64,000 bases of DNA from Bog-159 sp963707465 (GTDB lineage Bacteria > Acidobacteriota > Terriglobia > Bryobacterales > Bryobacteraceae). Every line of letters begins with the position of its first letter. Within the stretch, counting starts at the first letter, position 1. A model generated the notes under the pieces. It was not told where the DNA came from, ran no database searches, and was given only the letters and a program-made list of their open reading frames with translations. Below, one piece after another: positions 33,121 to 41,659 of the stretch. A program made the translations under genes and the position numbers. Where the stretch lies: positions 2,046,001-2,110,000 of the forward strand of contig CAVPQK010000015.1 of the NCBI GenBank assembly GCA_963707465.1. The letters run 5' to 3'.

Positions 33121-33597
33121 ATGGCCGACCGATCGTCAAGCCCGCTGATTTGGATTGCCGCCGCCGTGGCTGTGTTCCTGCTGCTCCGGCACAACGACAT
33201 CGGACGGCAGGCCCCGGAATTCGACCTGCAGGGCGCTTATGGCGGCGCGTATCATCTGGATTCGTTCCGTGGGAAGCCCGTGCTGCTGGTCTTTTGGGGC
33301 ACCAACTGCGGGATCTGCCGGCACGAGCTGCCGATCCTCGACCGTCTGTACGCGGAAGCAGGGCGGAACGGCGTGGAAATCGCGGGCGTGAATATCGGAG
33401 ACGTGGAGGGCGCGCGGGAAGTGATGCGGCCGCTGCATCTGCTCAATCTGGTGGATGCCGATGGCCGCGCGGCGCGGAGTTACGGAGTCGGCGGAATACC
33501 CAAGCTGGTGCTGATCGGCGCGGATGGCAAGATCGAACGGAGCGCGTCGGGGATGCTGGGCGAGGCGACCCTACACGCATGGCTGACTGAGCGTTAG
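33121..33597 (+). CDS. membrane-anchored TlpA-like thioredoxin
   Basis: A 158-residue protein with an N-terminal membrane anchor (LIWIAAAVAVFLLLRH) and a redoxin domain. The active site is CGIC in FWGTNCGICRHELPI, and the cis-Pro motif is GGIPKLVLIGADG. It would reduce or oxidise protein thiols outside the cytoplasmic membrane. It is the last gene of the run that starts at 30341. Confidence 0.85.
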   Translation: MADRSSSPLIWIAAAVAVFLLLRHNDIGRQAPEFDLQGAYGGAYHLDSFRGKPVLLVFWGTNCGICRHELPILDRLYAEAGRNGVEIAGVNIGDVEGAREVMRPLHLLNLVDADGRAARSYGVGGIPKLVLIGADGKIERSASGMLGEATLHAWLTER

Positions 33598-33625
33598 GGT
33601 CGCATCGTCTCTGCATTTGACAGCT

Positions 33626-34354
33626 CTACTCGGTGACTTTCGCGGTTACTACCAGGATAAGCGACTGACCGAGGCCCATGTTCGACTTACCGACTACCGC
33701 CCGCTGACCTTCGCGCACGGTGATTTCGGTGCGGATGGCGGCCTGGCGATCTCCCGGCAGATGCAAAATCAAGCTGAGATTGTCCAGCCGGATCAGACGT
33801 CCCTGGGGGTCTTCGGTCACGGTCGATGGCTGAACGTTGAAGCTGTAAGATGTCTTCGACTCGCCACCGGTCTGGATGACTCCGTCGGCGCTCGCCCGAT
33901 TGCCGGGTTGAGTCCGCAGCAGGATCGAATCGAGCAACCGGAAACTCTTGTACGAAAAGATCTTCTTCACTTCGTCGGCCACGGGCTGCAGTTCGGACGG
34001 TAGACTACCGTCGGCCGACGCCTGTTCCGACGCCGCGATCATATAGACGATGAGATCGACATCCTTGGGGGCTGCCGCGGGCACGTCCAAACGCTTGACG
34101 GCGTCTTCGATCGCCGCCATGGCTGCGGCCGGCGCGCTGACCGCGACAACATGCAGTTCCCGATCGGCTTTGATGCCGTAGCCGAAGACGTCCAGCACGC
34201 CGGCAACGTTGCGGGCGTCGGCGTACTTCAACATGAATACGCGCTGCTGACGCGGCAGGTCGGGGGTTTGCGCCGGCGGGGGCGGGGCGGCGGTCTGGGC
34301 CGCGAGTCCGCCTGCCAGGGCCAGGCCGAATACGATTTGTTTTACGGTTTTCAC
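33626..34354 (-). CDS. exported secretin-N-domain-like protein
   Basis: A 242-residue protein with a signal peptide (VKQIVFGLALAGGLAAQ). The body begins RVFMLKYADARNVAGVLDVFG and HVVAVSAPAAAMAAIEDAVKRLD, the pattern of secretin/TonB short N-domains, and continues with VDLIVYMIAAS. The start GTG 34354 is chosen because AAGGAGAC lies 7 bases upstream. It follows the anti-sigma gene by 2 bp, so it belongs to the sigma operon. Its role there is unknown; no secretin pore domain is present. Confidence 0.75.
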   Translation of the reverse strand: MKTVKQIVFGLALAGGLAAQTAAPPPPAQTPDLPRQQRVFMLKYADARNVAGVLDVFGYGIKADRELHVVAVSAPAAAMAAIEDAVKRLDVPAAAPKDVDLIVYMIAASEQASADGSLPSELQPVADEVKKIFSYKSFRLLDSILLRTQPGNRASADGVIQTGGESKTSYSFNVQPSTVTEDPQGRLIRLDNLSLILHLPGDRQAAIRTEITVREGQRAVVGKSNMGLGQSLILVVTAKVTE

Positions 34355-34356
34355 TT

Positions 34357-34887
34357 TTAGTCTCCTTGAGGTTTTTGATCTATTAGCCAATAAATAACTA
34401 TGTTCGGGTTGTCGGTCACGAATTGCACCAGCAGCGGGGGGCCGGGTTGGGCGGCTGGCGCGCGGCGGTGGTGGTGGTGGCGGACCTTCTGCACAAATGG
34501 GGGAGTGGGGGCGGCGTGAGACGCCGCCGCAGGCTTAGAGCCTGCCCCACTCGCCACAGCGACCACCTTTGGCGCGTGATGCCTGGGCCAGAATAGGACC
34601 GCGGCTAGGAGCAGCGCTGCCGCTAGCGCCAGCAGCGGGGCTAAAGCCCCGCGCGGACTAAGGTCCGCCCTCCCGATTTCCGCTAGGACACGGTGGTGCA
34701 CTTGGGCCACCATCGCTTCTTCGAGGGGAAGCTCGCCCAGCAGCGCCTGTGCGGTGCGCAACTCTTCGACCAGCTCGCGGCAATCGGCGCACTCGCGGAG
34801 ATGGGCTTCCACGCGCGGGATGCCTCCCGCCGGCAAGTCGCCACCGGCATAGAGCGCGATATCGGTTTCGAATTTGGAACAAATCAT
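34357..34887 (-). CDS. anti-sigma factor with zinc-finger domain
   Basis: A 176-residue transmembrane anti-sigma factor. The N-terminal zinc-finger anti-sigma domain has HLRECADC (His-x3-Cys-x2-Cys) after MICSKFETDIALYAGG. One transmembrane helix (LAPLLALAAALLLAAVLFW, about 95-113) is followed by a periplasmic part. Two palindromic repeats lie in frame: one encodes RADLSPRGALAP just before the helix, the other SGAGSKPAAASHAA after it. The latter peptide recurs at the start of the HlyD-family protein. The start overlaps the sigma-factor stop (ATGA), preceded by GAGGAGG. Confidence 0.85.
   Translation of the reverse strand: MICSKFETDIALYAGGDLPAGGIPRVEAHLRECADCRELVEELRTAQALLGELPLEEAMVAQVHHRVLAEIGRADLSPRGALAPLLALAAALLLAAVLFWPRHHAPKVVAVASGAGSKPAAASHAAPTPPFVQKVRHHHHRRAPAAQPGPPLLVQFVTDNPNIVIYWLIDQKPQGD
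34511..34551. repeat. palindromic repeat, GCAGGCTTAGAGCCTGC type
   Basis: GCGGCGTGAGACGCCGC and GCAGGCTTAGAGCCTGC are two adjacent hairpins, ending in CCCAC. The same GCAGGCTTAGAGCCTGC is found at 37963-37979, and shorter versions occur at 54033-54060 and 63077-63102. It is inside the anti-sigma gene, in frame. Confidence 0.8.
34635..34675. repeat. palindromic repeat, GGGGCTAAAGCCCC type
   Basis: GCGGGGCTAAAGCCCCGC and GCGGACTAAGGTCCGC are two consecutive hairpins, followed by CCTCCCG. They lie in frame inside the anti-sigma gene, between the zinc-finger domain and the transmembrane helix. Confidence 0.75.
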
Positions 34888-35444
34888 GATCGCCTCCTCA
34901 CCAGGCGGCCGGTAAAATCGCGGAGCTTCAGGCGCGCGGTCGAAATCTGCGAGCGCACCGTCTTCTCCGAAGAACCCAGGATCCGCGCCACTTCGCCCGT
35001 GGACAGGCCTTCGACGTCGCGCAGCACCAGGGCGGCGCGCTCCTTCCCGCCCAGGCGGCTGAGGCCGCGGCGAACCATTTCGCGCTGCTGGGCGCGCTCC
35101 GCGCCGCAATAAGCATCCGGCTGCGGCGCATGCGGCTCGGGAACTTCCTCCAGCCGGACCGAGTGGCGGCGGCCGCGCGCGATATCGTGGCAGACATTCA
35201 CCGTCACGCGATACAGCCACGGCTCATAACCGCGCTCTTCATCCAACTTCCCGATGTGCTTGTACAGGCGCAGGAAGACCTCCTGGGCGGCGTCCTGCGC
35301 GTCCTGCGGGTTGTTCAGCAGGCGCAGGGCGACGCGCAGTACGCGGCGTTCACACTGCGACATGATGCGCTCGAAGGCAGCCATCTCGCCGGGTTTTTCC
35401 CGGGCGTAAGCGGTCATCGGCAGCGCGATTCCTTCCGGCTCCAT
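34884..35444 (-). CDS. ECF-family RNA polymerase sigma factor
   Basis: A 186-residue extracytoplasmic-function sigma factor. Region 2 (about 20-90) includes RLLNNPQDAQDAAQEVFLRL and EPWLYRVTVNVCHD; region 4 (about 125-180) includes LSTGEVARILGSSEKTVRSQ, the HTH that recognises the -35 element. It directs transcription of a stress regulon when released by the anti-sigma factor encoded immediately downstream with a four-base overlap. An alternative start lies 27 bp downstream (MTAYAREK). Confidence 0.93.
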   Translation of the reverse strand: MEPEGIALPMTAYAREKPGEMAAFERIMSQCERRVLRVALRLLNNPQDAQDAAQEVFLRLYKHIGKLDEERGYEPWLYRVTVNVCHDIARGRRHSVRLEEVPEPHAPQPDAYCGAERAQQREMVRRGLSRLGGKERAALVLRDVEGLSTGEVARILGSSEKTVRSQISTARLKLRDFTGRLVRRRS

Positions 35445-35525
35445 TTCTATTAGGTATTACCGGATGGCGGGCGGAAACGTTGAGGTTATTTTGAGGGTGG
35501 GTTTGCGCCGATTGGCATTAGAAAT

Positions 35526-35717
35526 CGGTCTGGCGCCGTCTGGGATCGCGCTCTGGAGGTCTTCGGCGAAGAAACCAAAGCCCGCAGTTGGATGAATACG
35601 CCACGCGATATCTTCGGCGGGAGGTCTCCTCAAGACCTTGTCGCCACAGGCGACCCCGCGGAACAACGCGGCGTTCTCCAGGTTCTGATTCGCATCGACT
35701 ACGGCGTTTTCTCGTAG
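35526..35717 (+). pseudogene. ParS/MbcA-type antitoxin remnant without a start
   Basis: This frame encodes RALEVFGEETKARSWMNTP, IFGGRSPQDLVATG and VLIRIDYGVFS before TAG 35715-35717. These are the signatures of the toxin-binding domain of ParS/Xre antitoxins that pair with RES toxins. No start codon or N-terminal HTH domain is found upstream; the front half has been lost, probably against the sigma-factor promoter region. It is followed 7 bp later by the RES remnant, the usual order. Confidence 0.75.
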
Positions 35718-35724
35718 CCTTGCG

Positions 35725-36048
35725 ATGCAGGCCTTTCGTATGCACCGTTCGGTACGGGCAGCGGCAGATTACACTGGCGCCACAGCGGCGGCGGTCGCTG
35801 GAATCCGATCGGAACACCCATGCTATACACGGCACAGCACCTCTGTCTCGCGTGCATCGAGGTGCTGGTTCATGTCGACAAGAGCCAGTTGCCGCGGGAC
35901 TACGTGTGGTCGAGGACCGAACTGCCCGCGGCCCCAATGATTTTGGCGTTCGAGTCTGCACGGTGCGTACAGCAGCCTCGTGTGGACCGATCCCCAGCCG
36001 TTTCGGTTCGATCCGAGACTCTTCATCGCGGAGCCGCAGACGCTTTAG
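35725..36048 (+). pseudogene. RES-domain toxin remnant
   Basis: Three frames hold pieces of a RES toxin. The start is FRMHRSVRAAADYTGA (from 35725). A second frame gives GRWNPIGTPMLYTAQHL and CIEVLVHVDKSQLPRDYVW, the NAD-binding core. A third gives WTDPQPFRFDPRLFIAEPQT and a stop at TAG 36046-36048, the normal C-terminus. The part between (about 30-40 residues) is shortened and shifted. RES toxins deplete NAD; this copy cannot be functional. Confidence 0.78.
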
Positions 36049-36077
36049 GTTTGCCTAACGTTTATTGGCGGACGCCG

Positions 36078-36395
36078 GTGCGGATATTCAAGAACAAATC
36101 GTTCACGCGCTTTGCGAAGGCGGCCGCGATTGACGATGTCGCGCTCTGTCGAGCGATCCGTGACGCTGAAGCGGGGCTTGCTTGCCGCCAACCCTGGTGG
36201 CGGCGTGATCAAGCAGCGGATCGCGCGGCCCGGCCAGGGCAAGTCGGGCGGGTTTCGAGCGCTGATGTACTCAGTCGGAACGATGAGTTAGTTGCTCTTC
36301 GAAAGCTCGCGGCCGAGTTGCTTGGGTATGACGATGGGGCCATGGCGCGGGTGGTCGCGTCCGGGATATTGACGGAGGTGATGTGCGATGAATAA
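36078..36395 (+). pseudogene. RelE/ParE-like toxin remnant
   Basis: From GTG 36078 the frame encodes RIFKNKSFTRFAKAAAIDD and CRAIRDAEAGL, the start of a RelE-type toxin. One extra base near 36178 shifts to a frame with NPGGGVIKQRIARPGQGKSG and GFRALMYS. About 20 central residues, where the catalytic strand belongs, are then missing. The ending is in the first frame again: LRKLAAELLGYDDGAMAR and TEVMCDE, stopping at 36395. Only the ends have survived. The antitoxin gene begins 8 bp before the stop. Confidence 0.72.
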
Positions 36396-36705
36396 ACAAT
36401 ACCGTAGTCCCCTATTTGGTTCGATCCACGAGACTGCCGAGGGGCTACACGCCGCGGGGGTCATGGACAAGCGCACCATGCGTGAGTTCGACGACCTATG
36501 CCTTACGCCGGTGCGGCCCCTGAAGGCAAAAGAAATTCGGGAGCTCCGTTTGCGGGAGGGCGCCAGCCAGGCGGTCTTCGCCCGCTACCTCAACGTGACC
36601 ACGGGTCTGGTGAGCCAGTGGGAGCGCGGCGAGAAGCATCCGCAAGGCGCCTCGTTGAAACTCCTCGTCCTGGCCGCGAAGAATGGGCTCGCGGCAGTAG
36701 CATAG
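36388..36705 (+). CDS. HigA/NadS-like helix-turn-helix antitoxin
   Basis: A 105-residue protein. The N-terminal half (SIHETAEGLHAAGVMDKRTMR) is the neutralising part and the C-terminal half is an Xre-type HTH with IRELRLREGASQAVFARYLN, VTTGLVSQWERGEKHP and a closing leucine-rich helix. It is the partner of the RelE-like toxin just upstream, whose gene is ruined, while this reading frame is complete. It may now act as a free transcriptional regulator. Confidence 0.87.
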   Translation: MNKQYRSPLFGSIHETAEGLHAAGVMDKRTMREFDDLCLTPVRPLKAKEIRELRLREGASQAVFARYLNVTTGLVSQWERGEKHPQGASLKLLVLAAKNGLAAVA

Positions 36706-36721
36706 CGCCGTTAGTGGCCAG

Positions 36722-37996
36722 CTACTTGCCGATGTTCCGCACGTCGACCAGCGCGTTCTCGCGGACGGCGTCGGACGGGTTGGCCACCACCACTTCGCCC
36801 GCGGCAAGGCCGGAAACCACTTCGATCTCGGAGCCCAGGTCCTGGCCAATGCGGATCGGGCGCAGGTGGATGCGATGGTCCGGCGCGACGACCGCCACGC
36901 GGGGGCCCTGGCGGCCCAGGATCAGCACATCGCCGGGAACCAAGACGGCGGCTTCCGCGCGGCCGGTCGAGAAGCGCACCTGGGCGTACATGCCGGGCAT
37001 CAGCGTGCCGCGCGGATTGGGCACTTCGAGCACCGTCAGCATGGCGCGGGAGGTGGCGTCGAGCGCATTGGCGATGCGCGTCACGCGGGCGGAAAAGACT
37101 TGGCCGGGCAACTCCTGAACGCGCAGCTCGGCGGTCTGGCCAGGGTGCATGGAGGCGACATTGGTCTGCGGCACATTGACGAAAATGCGCAGCACCTGGA
37201 TCTGCGCGATGTGGAACAGCTCGCGGGCCGCGCCGCCGTTGCCGGAGTTGATGAGCGTGCCGACATCCACGTTGCGCGCGGTGATGACGCCATCGAAGGG
37301 CGCGGTAATGCGGGCAAAGGCCTTCATCTCATCGAGGCGGTGCAAATTGGCCTCGTTGGCGTGCACGGTCTCCTGAGTGGTGGCGATGGCGGCCTGGGCT
37401 TTGGCGACCTGCGCTTCGGTCACGGCGAAGTCGGCCTCTTTCTGATCGGCTTCCTGACGGGCTACCACGCCTCCCTTGGCCAGGCGGCGCCAGCGCTCCA
37501 CCGTGAGGCGCGCCATATTCTGATTGGCTTTGGAAAGATCCAGATCGGCGCGCATTTCATTGAGCGCGGATTGCGACTGGGAAACGGCGGCGCGGGCCTG
37601 GCGGATCTGCTGGTCGAGCTCGGGGGTGTCGATTTCGGCCAGGAGCTGGCCGGTCTTGACGCGATCGCCGTAATCGACCAGGCGCGTGCGCAGGTAGCCA
37701 TCCACGCGGGCGAAGATGGGGGAATCGACCAGGGCTTGCATATCGCCGGGCAGATCGAGCATGGAGCGCGCGGGCGCCGGACGGGCGGTCGAGACTTCGA
37801 CGAGGGGACGCTCGCTGGTTTGGGTTTCGGCGGCGGCCAGGAGGGCCTTCTGGCGGGTGAGGCGCGGCAGGATTCCTCCGATTACGGCTGCGCCCACCAG
37901 CAAGCCGATGAGCACGAAGAAGAATAGCAGGCCTCGCCGGGAAGCGGCCTGAGAGGCCGCTGCAGGCTTAGAGCCTGCCCCACTTTCAACGATCAT
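36722..37996 (-). CDS. RND efflux periplasmic adaptor (HlyD/AcrA family)
   Basis: A 424-residue membrane fusion protein. One N-terminal transmembrane anchor (LLFFFVLIGLLVGAAVIGG) is followed by the barrel-sandwich hybrid (VDGYLRTRLVDYGDRVKTG, APFDGVITARNVDVG), a long coiled-coil hairpin (about 130-240) and beta-barrel domains ending in RENALVDVRNIGK. It bridges the inner-membrane RND pump encoded just upstream to an outer-membrane channel. The start at 37996 overlaps the pump gene by 11 bp. The first residues, ESGAGSKPAAASQAA, come from a palindromic repeat, so the true start may lie elsewhere. Confidence 0.9.
   Translation of the reverse strand: MIVESGAGSKPAAASQAASRRGLLFFFVLIGLLVGAAVIGGILPRLTRQKALLAAAETQTSERPLVEVSTARPAPARSMLDLPGDMQALVDSPIFARVDGYLRTRLVDYGDRVKTGQLLAEIDTPELDQQIRQARAAVSQSQSALNEMRADLDLSKANQNMARLTVERWRRLAKGGVVARQEADQKEADFAVTEAQVAKAQAAIATTQETVHANEANLHRLDEMKAFARITAPFDGVITARNVDVGTLINSGNGGAARELFHIAQIQVLRIFVNVPQTNVASMHPGQTAELRVQELPGQVFSARVTRIANALDATSRAMLTVLEVPNPRGTLMPGMYAQVRFSTGRAEAAVLVPGDVLILGRQGPRVAVVAPDHRIHLRPIRIGQDLGSEIEVVSGLAAGEVVVANPSDAVRENALVDVRNIGK
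37944..37983. repeat. palindromic repeat, GCAGGCTTAGAGCCTGC type
   Basis: GCGGCCTGAGAGGCCGC and GCAGGCTTAGAGCCTGC are two adjacent hairpins, closely matching the element at 34511-34551. It covers the first codons of the HlyD-family gene in frame. Confidence 0.8.
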
Positions 37997-40900
37997 AGGC
38001 CTCCACTTCGGCTTCGTGTTCGAGATAGCTGGGCGGATTGCGGCGCAACACGCTGTAAACCACCGGCACGAAGAACAGCGTGGCGACGGTAGCCAGCAGC
38101 AGTCCGCCGATGACGGCACGGCCGAGCGGGGCATTCTGCTCGCCGCCTTCACCCACACCTAAGGCCATGGGAAGCATGCCCACGACCATGGCCAGCGCAG
38201 TCATGATCACGGGCCGCAGGCGGGTGTAGCCGGCTTCGAGCGCGGCGGCAACGGAATCGGCGCCGGTCGCGCGCACGTCATTGGCGAAATTTACGAGCAA
38301 AATGCTATTGGCGGTGGCCACTCCGATGCTCATGATAGCGCCCATCAGCGACGGAACATTGATGGTGGTCTGGGTGACGAAGAGCATCAGCAGGATGCCG
38401 GAGAGCGCGCCGGGTAAGGCCATCAGGATGATGAAGGGATCGAGCCAGGATTGGAAGTTGACTACCATGACGAAATATACCAGCACAACCGCGAACACCA
38501 TCCCGGCGCCCAGGCCGATGAAAGAGGTGCGCATGGTTTCGACCTGGCCGCGGGTTTCGAAGAAGCTGCCCTTGGGCAGCTTGGGCCGAAAATCGTCCAA
38601 CGCGCGGCGCACCTCGCCGGCCACACTGCCGAGGTCGCGATCCTGTACGTTGGCGTAGACATCGTAGAGCGGCTGGACGTTGTAGTGATTGACGACCGAG
38701 GCGGTCGCGCCGCGATCCAGGCTGGCGACATTGGTGAGCAGTTGGTCGCCGGCGAGAGCGCCGCCCGCGTGCACGGGCGTGCCTAACAAGTCGGCGGTGG
38801 AAGACATGCGATATTCGGGCGCCTGCACGATGATCGGATAGTCCACGCCGTTTTGCGGATTGATCCAGTAGTTCGGCGCGAGCTGCAAGTTGCCGCTGAG
38901 GGAGATTAACAGACTGTTGGCCACGTCCTGCTGGGTGAGCCCCAGTTGATCGGCGCGCGTGCGGTCGACATTGAAGCGCAGCTCGGGCGCGTCGACGACC
39001 TGGTGCAGGTGCACATCCACCGCTCCGGAGATGCGCGCCAGCCGCGCGGTGATTTGTTGGGCCAGCGCATAGTTGGCCGGGGCGTTGGCGAGCGGTCCGA
39101 TCACCTGGACGTCGATAGGGGCGGGCAATCCGAAGTTCAGGATCTGGCCCACGATATCGGCCGGCTGGAAGAAAAAGCTCAGATCGGGAAACTGGCGATT
39201 CAGACGGCGGCGCAGCTCGCGGATGTAACCCCAGGTGGAAGCATGGTCCGGCTTCAGCGAGACCAGGATTTCGCCGTCGAACGAGCCGATGGTCGCGGTA
39301 TCGCTCAGGGCGATGTTGTATCCGCTATAAGGCAGGCCGATGTTGTCGAGAATATCCGAAAGCTCGGCGGGAGGAACGGTCTGGCGGATGGTTTGCTCCA
39401 CCTGCTTGAAATAGGCTTCGGTTTCTTCGACGCGCGTGCCGGCCGGAGCGCGCACGTGGAGGCGGATCTGGCCGGCATCCACCCGGGGGAAGAAATCCGT
39501 GCCGATGAAAGGAGTCAGCGCGGCGCAGGCGGCCGCGATCAGGCCGAAGCAGACGGCCACCAGCTTGCGATGCGCGAGCGCGGAGCCGAGCAGGCGGCGG
39601 TAGGCGTTGCGCATGCGCTCGAAGCGGGTTTGAAAACCGTGATGGATGCCGGCGAAGAAGCCGTGCCCCACATGCTCCATTTCGCCGGATTCGTTTTGGT
39701 AGCGGCTGGCTTCGCCGCGCAGCAGGTACTTGACCATGGTCGGGACCAGGGTGCGCGAGAGCATATACGAGGCCATGATGGCCAGCACCACCGCCAGTGC
39801 CAGGGGCGTGAACAGGTAGCGGGCCGCGCCGCTGAGGAAGATGACGGGCACGAACACGATGCAGATGCACAACGTGGAAACGAACGCGGGGACGGCGATC
39901 TGGCTGGCGCCATCCAGGATGGCCTTGATGATGGGCTTGCGCTGCCCCATGTTGCGATGGATGTTTTCGATTTCGACGGTGGCGTCGTCGACCAGGATGC
40001 CGACGGCCAGGGCCAGGCCGCCGAGGGTCATGACGTTGATGGTTTCGCCCAGCAGGTTGAGCACGGCGAGCGAAGTAAGAATCGAGAGCGGGATGGAGAT
40101 GCAGACGATGACGGTGGAGCGCCAGCTACCGAGGAACAGCAGGATCATGAGGCCGGTGAGAAAGGCCGCTATGGTGGCCTCTTTGAGCACACCGTCGATG
40201 GCCGCGCGCACGAAGATGGACTGATCGAATAGCAGCTTGAGATTCAGCGCCGGGGGCAGCGTGGAGCGGATGCGCGGGAGGATCTCCTTGATCCTGGCGA
40301 CGATGCGGAGAGTGGAGGAGCCGCCATTCTTCAGCACGGTCAAGAGCGTGGCGCGGTTGCCGTTGTGGCGCACGATGTTGGATTGGATGGCGTAGCCGTC
40401 GCGCACGTGGCCCACGTCGCGGAGGTAGACGGTGGTGCCGTTGGTCTGTTTGATGGGGAGACTGTTGAAGGCTTCGGCCGACGGCGGCAGGCTGTTGAGG
40501 TGCACCACGAATTCGTTGGGACCGATCTTGGCGATGCCGGAGGGGATGATGAGGCTCTGCGCGTTGACGGCGTTGACCACGTCGTTGGCCGAGAGCCCTT
40601 GGGCGTAGAGCGACTTCAGATCGATATCGACCATGATCTGGCGGGGGCGGCCGCCATAGGGCAAGGGGAAGCTGGCGCCTTGCACGGTGGCCATCTGGGT
40701 GCGGATGAAGTTGTAGCCGTAATCGTAGAGCGACGATTCGCTCATGGTATCCGACGAGATGCTCATCTGGAGGATGGGAACGCTGGAGGCGTTATAGCGC
40801 AGGATGGAGGGCGGCGTCATGCCGGTGGGCAGGGAGTGCAGCACCGATTGCGAGGCGGCGGCCAGTTGCGCCACAGCGGCTTCGACTTTGGCGTTGGGAT

Positions 40901-41189
40901 GGAAGAAGACTTTGATGATGGAGAGGCCGGGAAGGGATTGCGACTCCATGTGCTCGATATCGTTGACCGAGGTGGTGAAAGAGCGCTCGCAGCGGATGGT
41001 GACCACTTCGGCCATTTCTTCGGGGGAGATGCCGGCGTAGGACCAGATGACGGTGACGATGGGGATGTCGATTTCGGGGAAGATGTCGGTGGGCATGCGG
41101 ACGGCGGCGAGCACGCCCAGGATGACGATCATGAGGGACATGACGACGAAGGTGTACGGGCGGCGGAGGGCGAGGCGGACTATCCACAT
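37986..41189 (-). CDS. RND efflux pump inner-membrane permease
   Basis: A 1067-residue AcrB/CzcA-type RND pump. The duplicated architecture is clear: two sets of transmembrane helices and two large periplasmic loops. Motifs include IPIVTVIWSYAGISPEEMAE near the N-terminus, GGLALAVGILVDDATVEIEN in helix 4 with the charged residues for proton relay, and SIGVATANSILLVNFANDV in the second half. It exports drugs, metals or other small molecules using the proton gradient; the substrate class cannot be deduced. The start ATG at 41189 is followed by the adaptor gene; the outer-membrane protein gene is not in the window. Confidence 0.93.
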   Translation of the reverse strand: MWIVRLALRRPYTFVVMSLMIVILGVLAAVRMPTDIFPEIDIPIVTVIWSYAGISPEEMAEVVTIRCERSFTTSVNDIEHMESQSLPGLSIIKVFFHPNAKVEAAVAQLAAASQSVLHSLPTGMTPPSILRYNASSVPILQMSISSDTMSESSLYDYGYNFIRTQMATVQGASFPLPYGGRPRQIMVDIDLKSLYAQGLSANDVVNAVNAQSLIIPSGIAKIGPNEFVVHLNSLPPSAEAFNSLPIKQTNGTTVYLRDVGHVRDGYAIQSNIVRHNGNRATLLTVLKNGGSSTLRIVARIKEILPRIRSTLPPALNLKLLFDQSIFVRAAIDGVLKEATIAAFLTGLMILLFLGSWRSTVIVCISIPLSILTSLAVLNLLGETINVMTLGGLALAVGILVDDATVEIENIHRNMGQRKPIIKAILDGASQIAVPAFVSTLCICIVFVPVIFLSGAARYLFTPLALAVVLAIMASYMLSRTLVPTMVKYLLRGEASRYQNESGEMEHVGHGFFAGIHHGFQTRFERMRNAYRRLLGSALAHRKLVAVCFGLIAAACAALTPFIGTDFFPRVDAGQIRLHVRAPAGTRVEETEAYFKQVEQTIRQTVPPAELSDILDNIGLPYSGYNIALSDTATIGSFDGEILVSLKPDHASTWGYIRELRRRLNRQFPDLSFFFQPADIVGQILNFGLPAPIDVQVIGPLANAPANYALAQQITARLARISGAVDVHLHQVVDAPELRFNVDRTRADQLGLTQQDVANSLLISLSGNLQLAPNYWINPQNGVDYPIIVQAPEYRMSSTADLLGTPVHAGGALAGDQLLTNVASLDRGATASVVNHYNVQPLYDVYANVQDRDLGSVAGEVRRALDDFRPKLPKGSFFETRGQVETMRTSFIGLGAGMVFAVVLVYFVMVVNFQSWLDPFIILMALPGALSGILLMLFVTQTTINVPSLMGAIMSIGVATANSILLVNFANDVRATGADSVAAALEAGYTRLRPVIMTALAMVVGMLPMALGVGEGGEQNAPLGRAVIGGLLLATVATLFFVPVVYSVLRRNPPSYLEHEAEVEAYDR

Positions 41190-41249
41190 GGGTTATGGCC
41201 GAGGGGGCTTTCTGATATTTTAATCCGATTTACATCCGACCTGCGTGGC

Positions 41250-41272
41250 TTGACAGGCTCGGCCTGTCTGCC
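41250..41272. repeat. palindromic repeat, GACAGGC/GCCTGTC type
   Basis: GACAGGCTCGGCCTGTC forms a hairpin similar to the elements at 19059-19085 and 42994-43024. It lies between the RND gene and the antitoxin gene at 41324. Confidence 0.65.
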
Positions 41273-41323
41273 ATGCTACCGACAGGGGTCCGGTGTTTTG
41301 GTTCCTGAAAGCCCTAAACTCAT

Positions 41324-41659
41324 ATGAGCACGCTTGTTAAAGTCCCGCCCAAAGGCCAAATGACCATTCCCCGCAGGGTGCGCTCTGCCGTGGGTTTGGT
41401 CGACGGCGATCTCGTAGAAGTCCGGGCGGTTGGCAAGCGAATTGTCATTATTCCCCGGTCGGCGATTGACCGGTCTAAATTCCCCGATGCGGATGACGAA
41501 TATACTCCCGCGCAGCGCCGCGCCATTAGCGGCCGCCTGAATAAAGCCGAGAAGGGGCCCTTCTACGGTCCTTTCAAAAACGGCGCTGACGTTGCGGCTT
41601 TCCTCCGGGGGAGAGTACGAAGCACTACCCGAGCGGCCAGATCAAGAAAACCGGGATGA
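41324..41659 (+). CDS. AbrB/MazE-type antitoxin
   Basis: A 111-residue antitoxin. The N-terminal swapped-hairpin DNA-binding domain (about 1-50) reads VKVPPKGQMTIPRRVRSAVG and GDLVEVRAVGKRIVIIPRS. The C-terminal tail (YTPAQRRAISGRLNKAEKG) is the toxin-binding part. It overlaps the toxin gene behind it by four bases (ATGA). Both partners are intact, which makes this the only complete toxin-antitoxin pair of the window. Confidence 0.88.
   Translation: MSTLVKVPPKGQMTIPRRVRSAVGLVDGDLVEVRAVGKRIVIIPRSAIDRSKFPDADDEYTPAQRRAISGRLNKAEKGPFYGPFKNGADVAAFLRGRVRSTTRAARSRKPG

Noticed and set aside
38946..40232. A 428-residue open frame antisense to the RND pump gene
   Set aside because: It is rich in Asp, Gly and His as expected of an antisense frame and has no recognisable domain.
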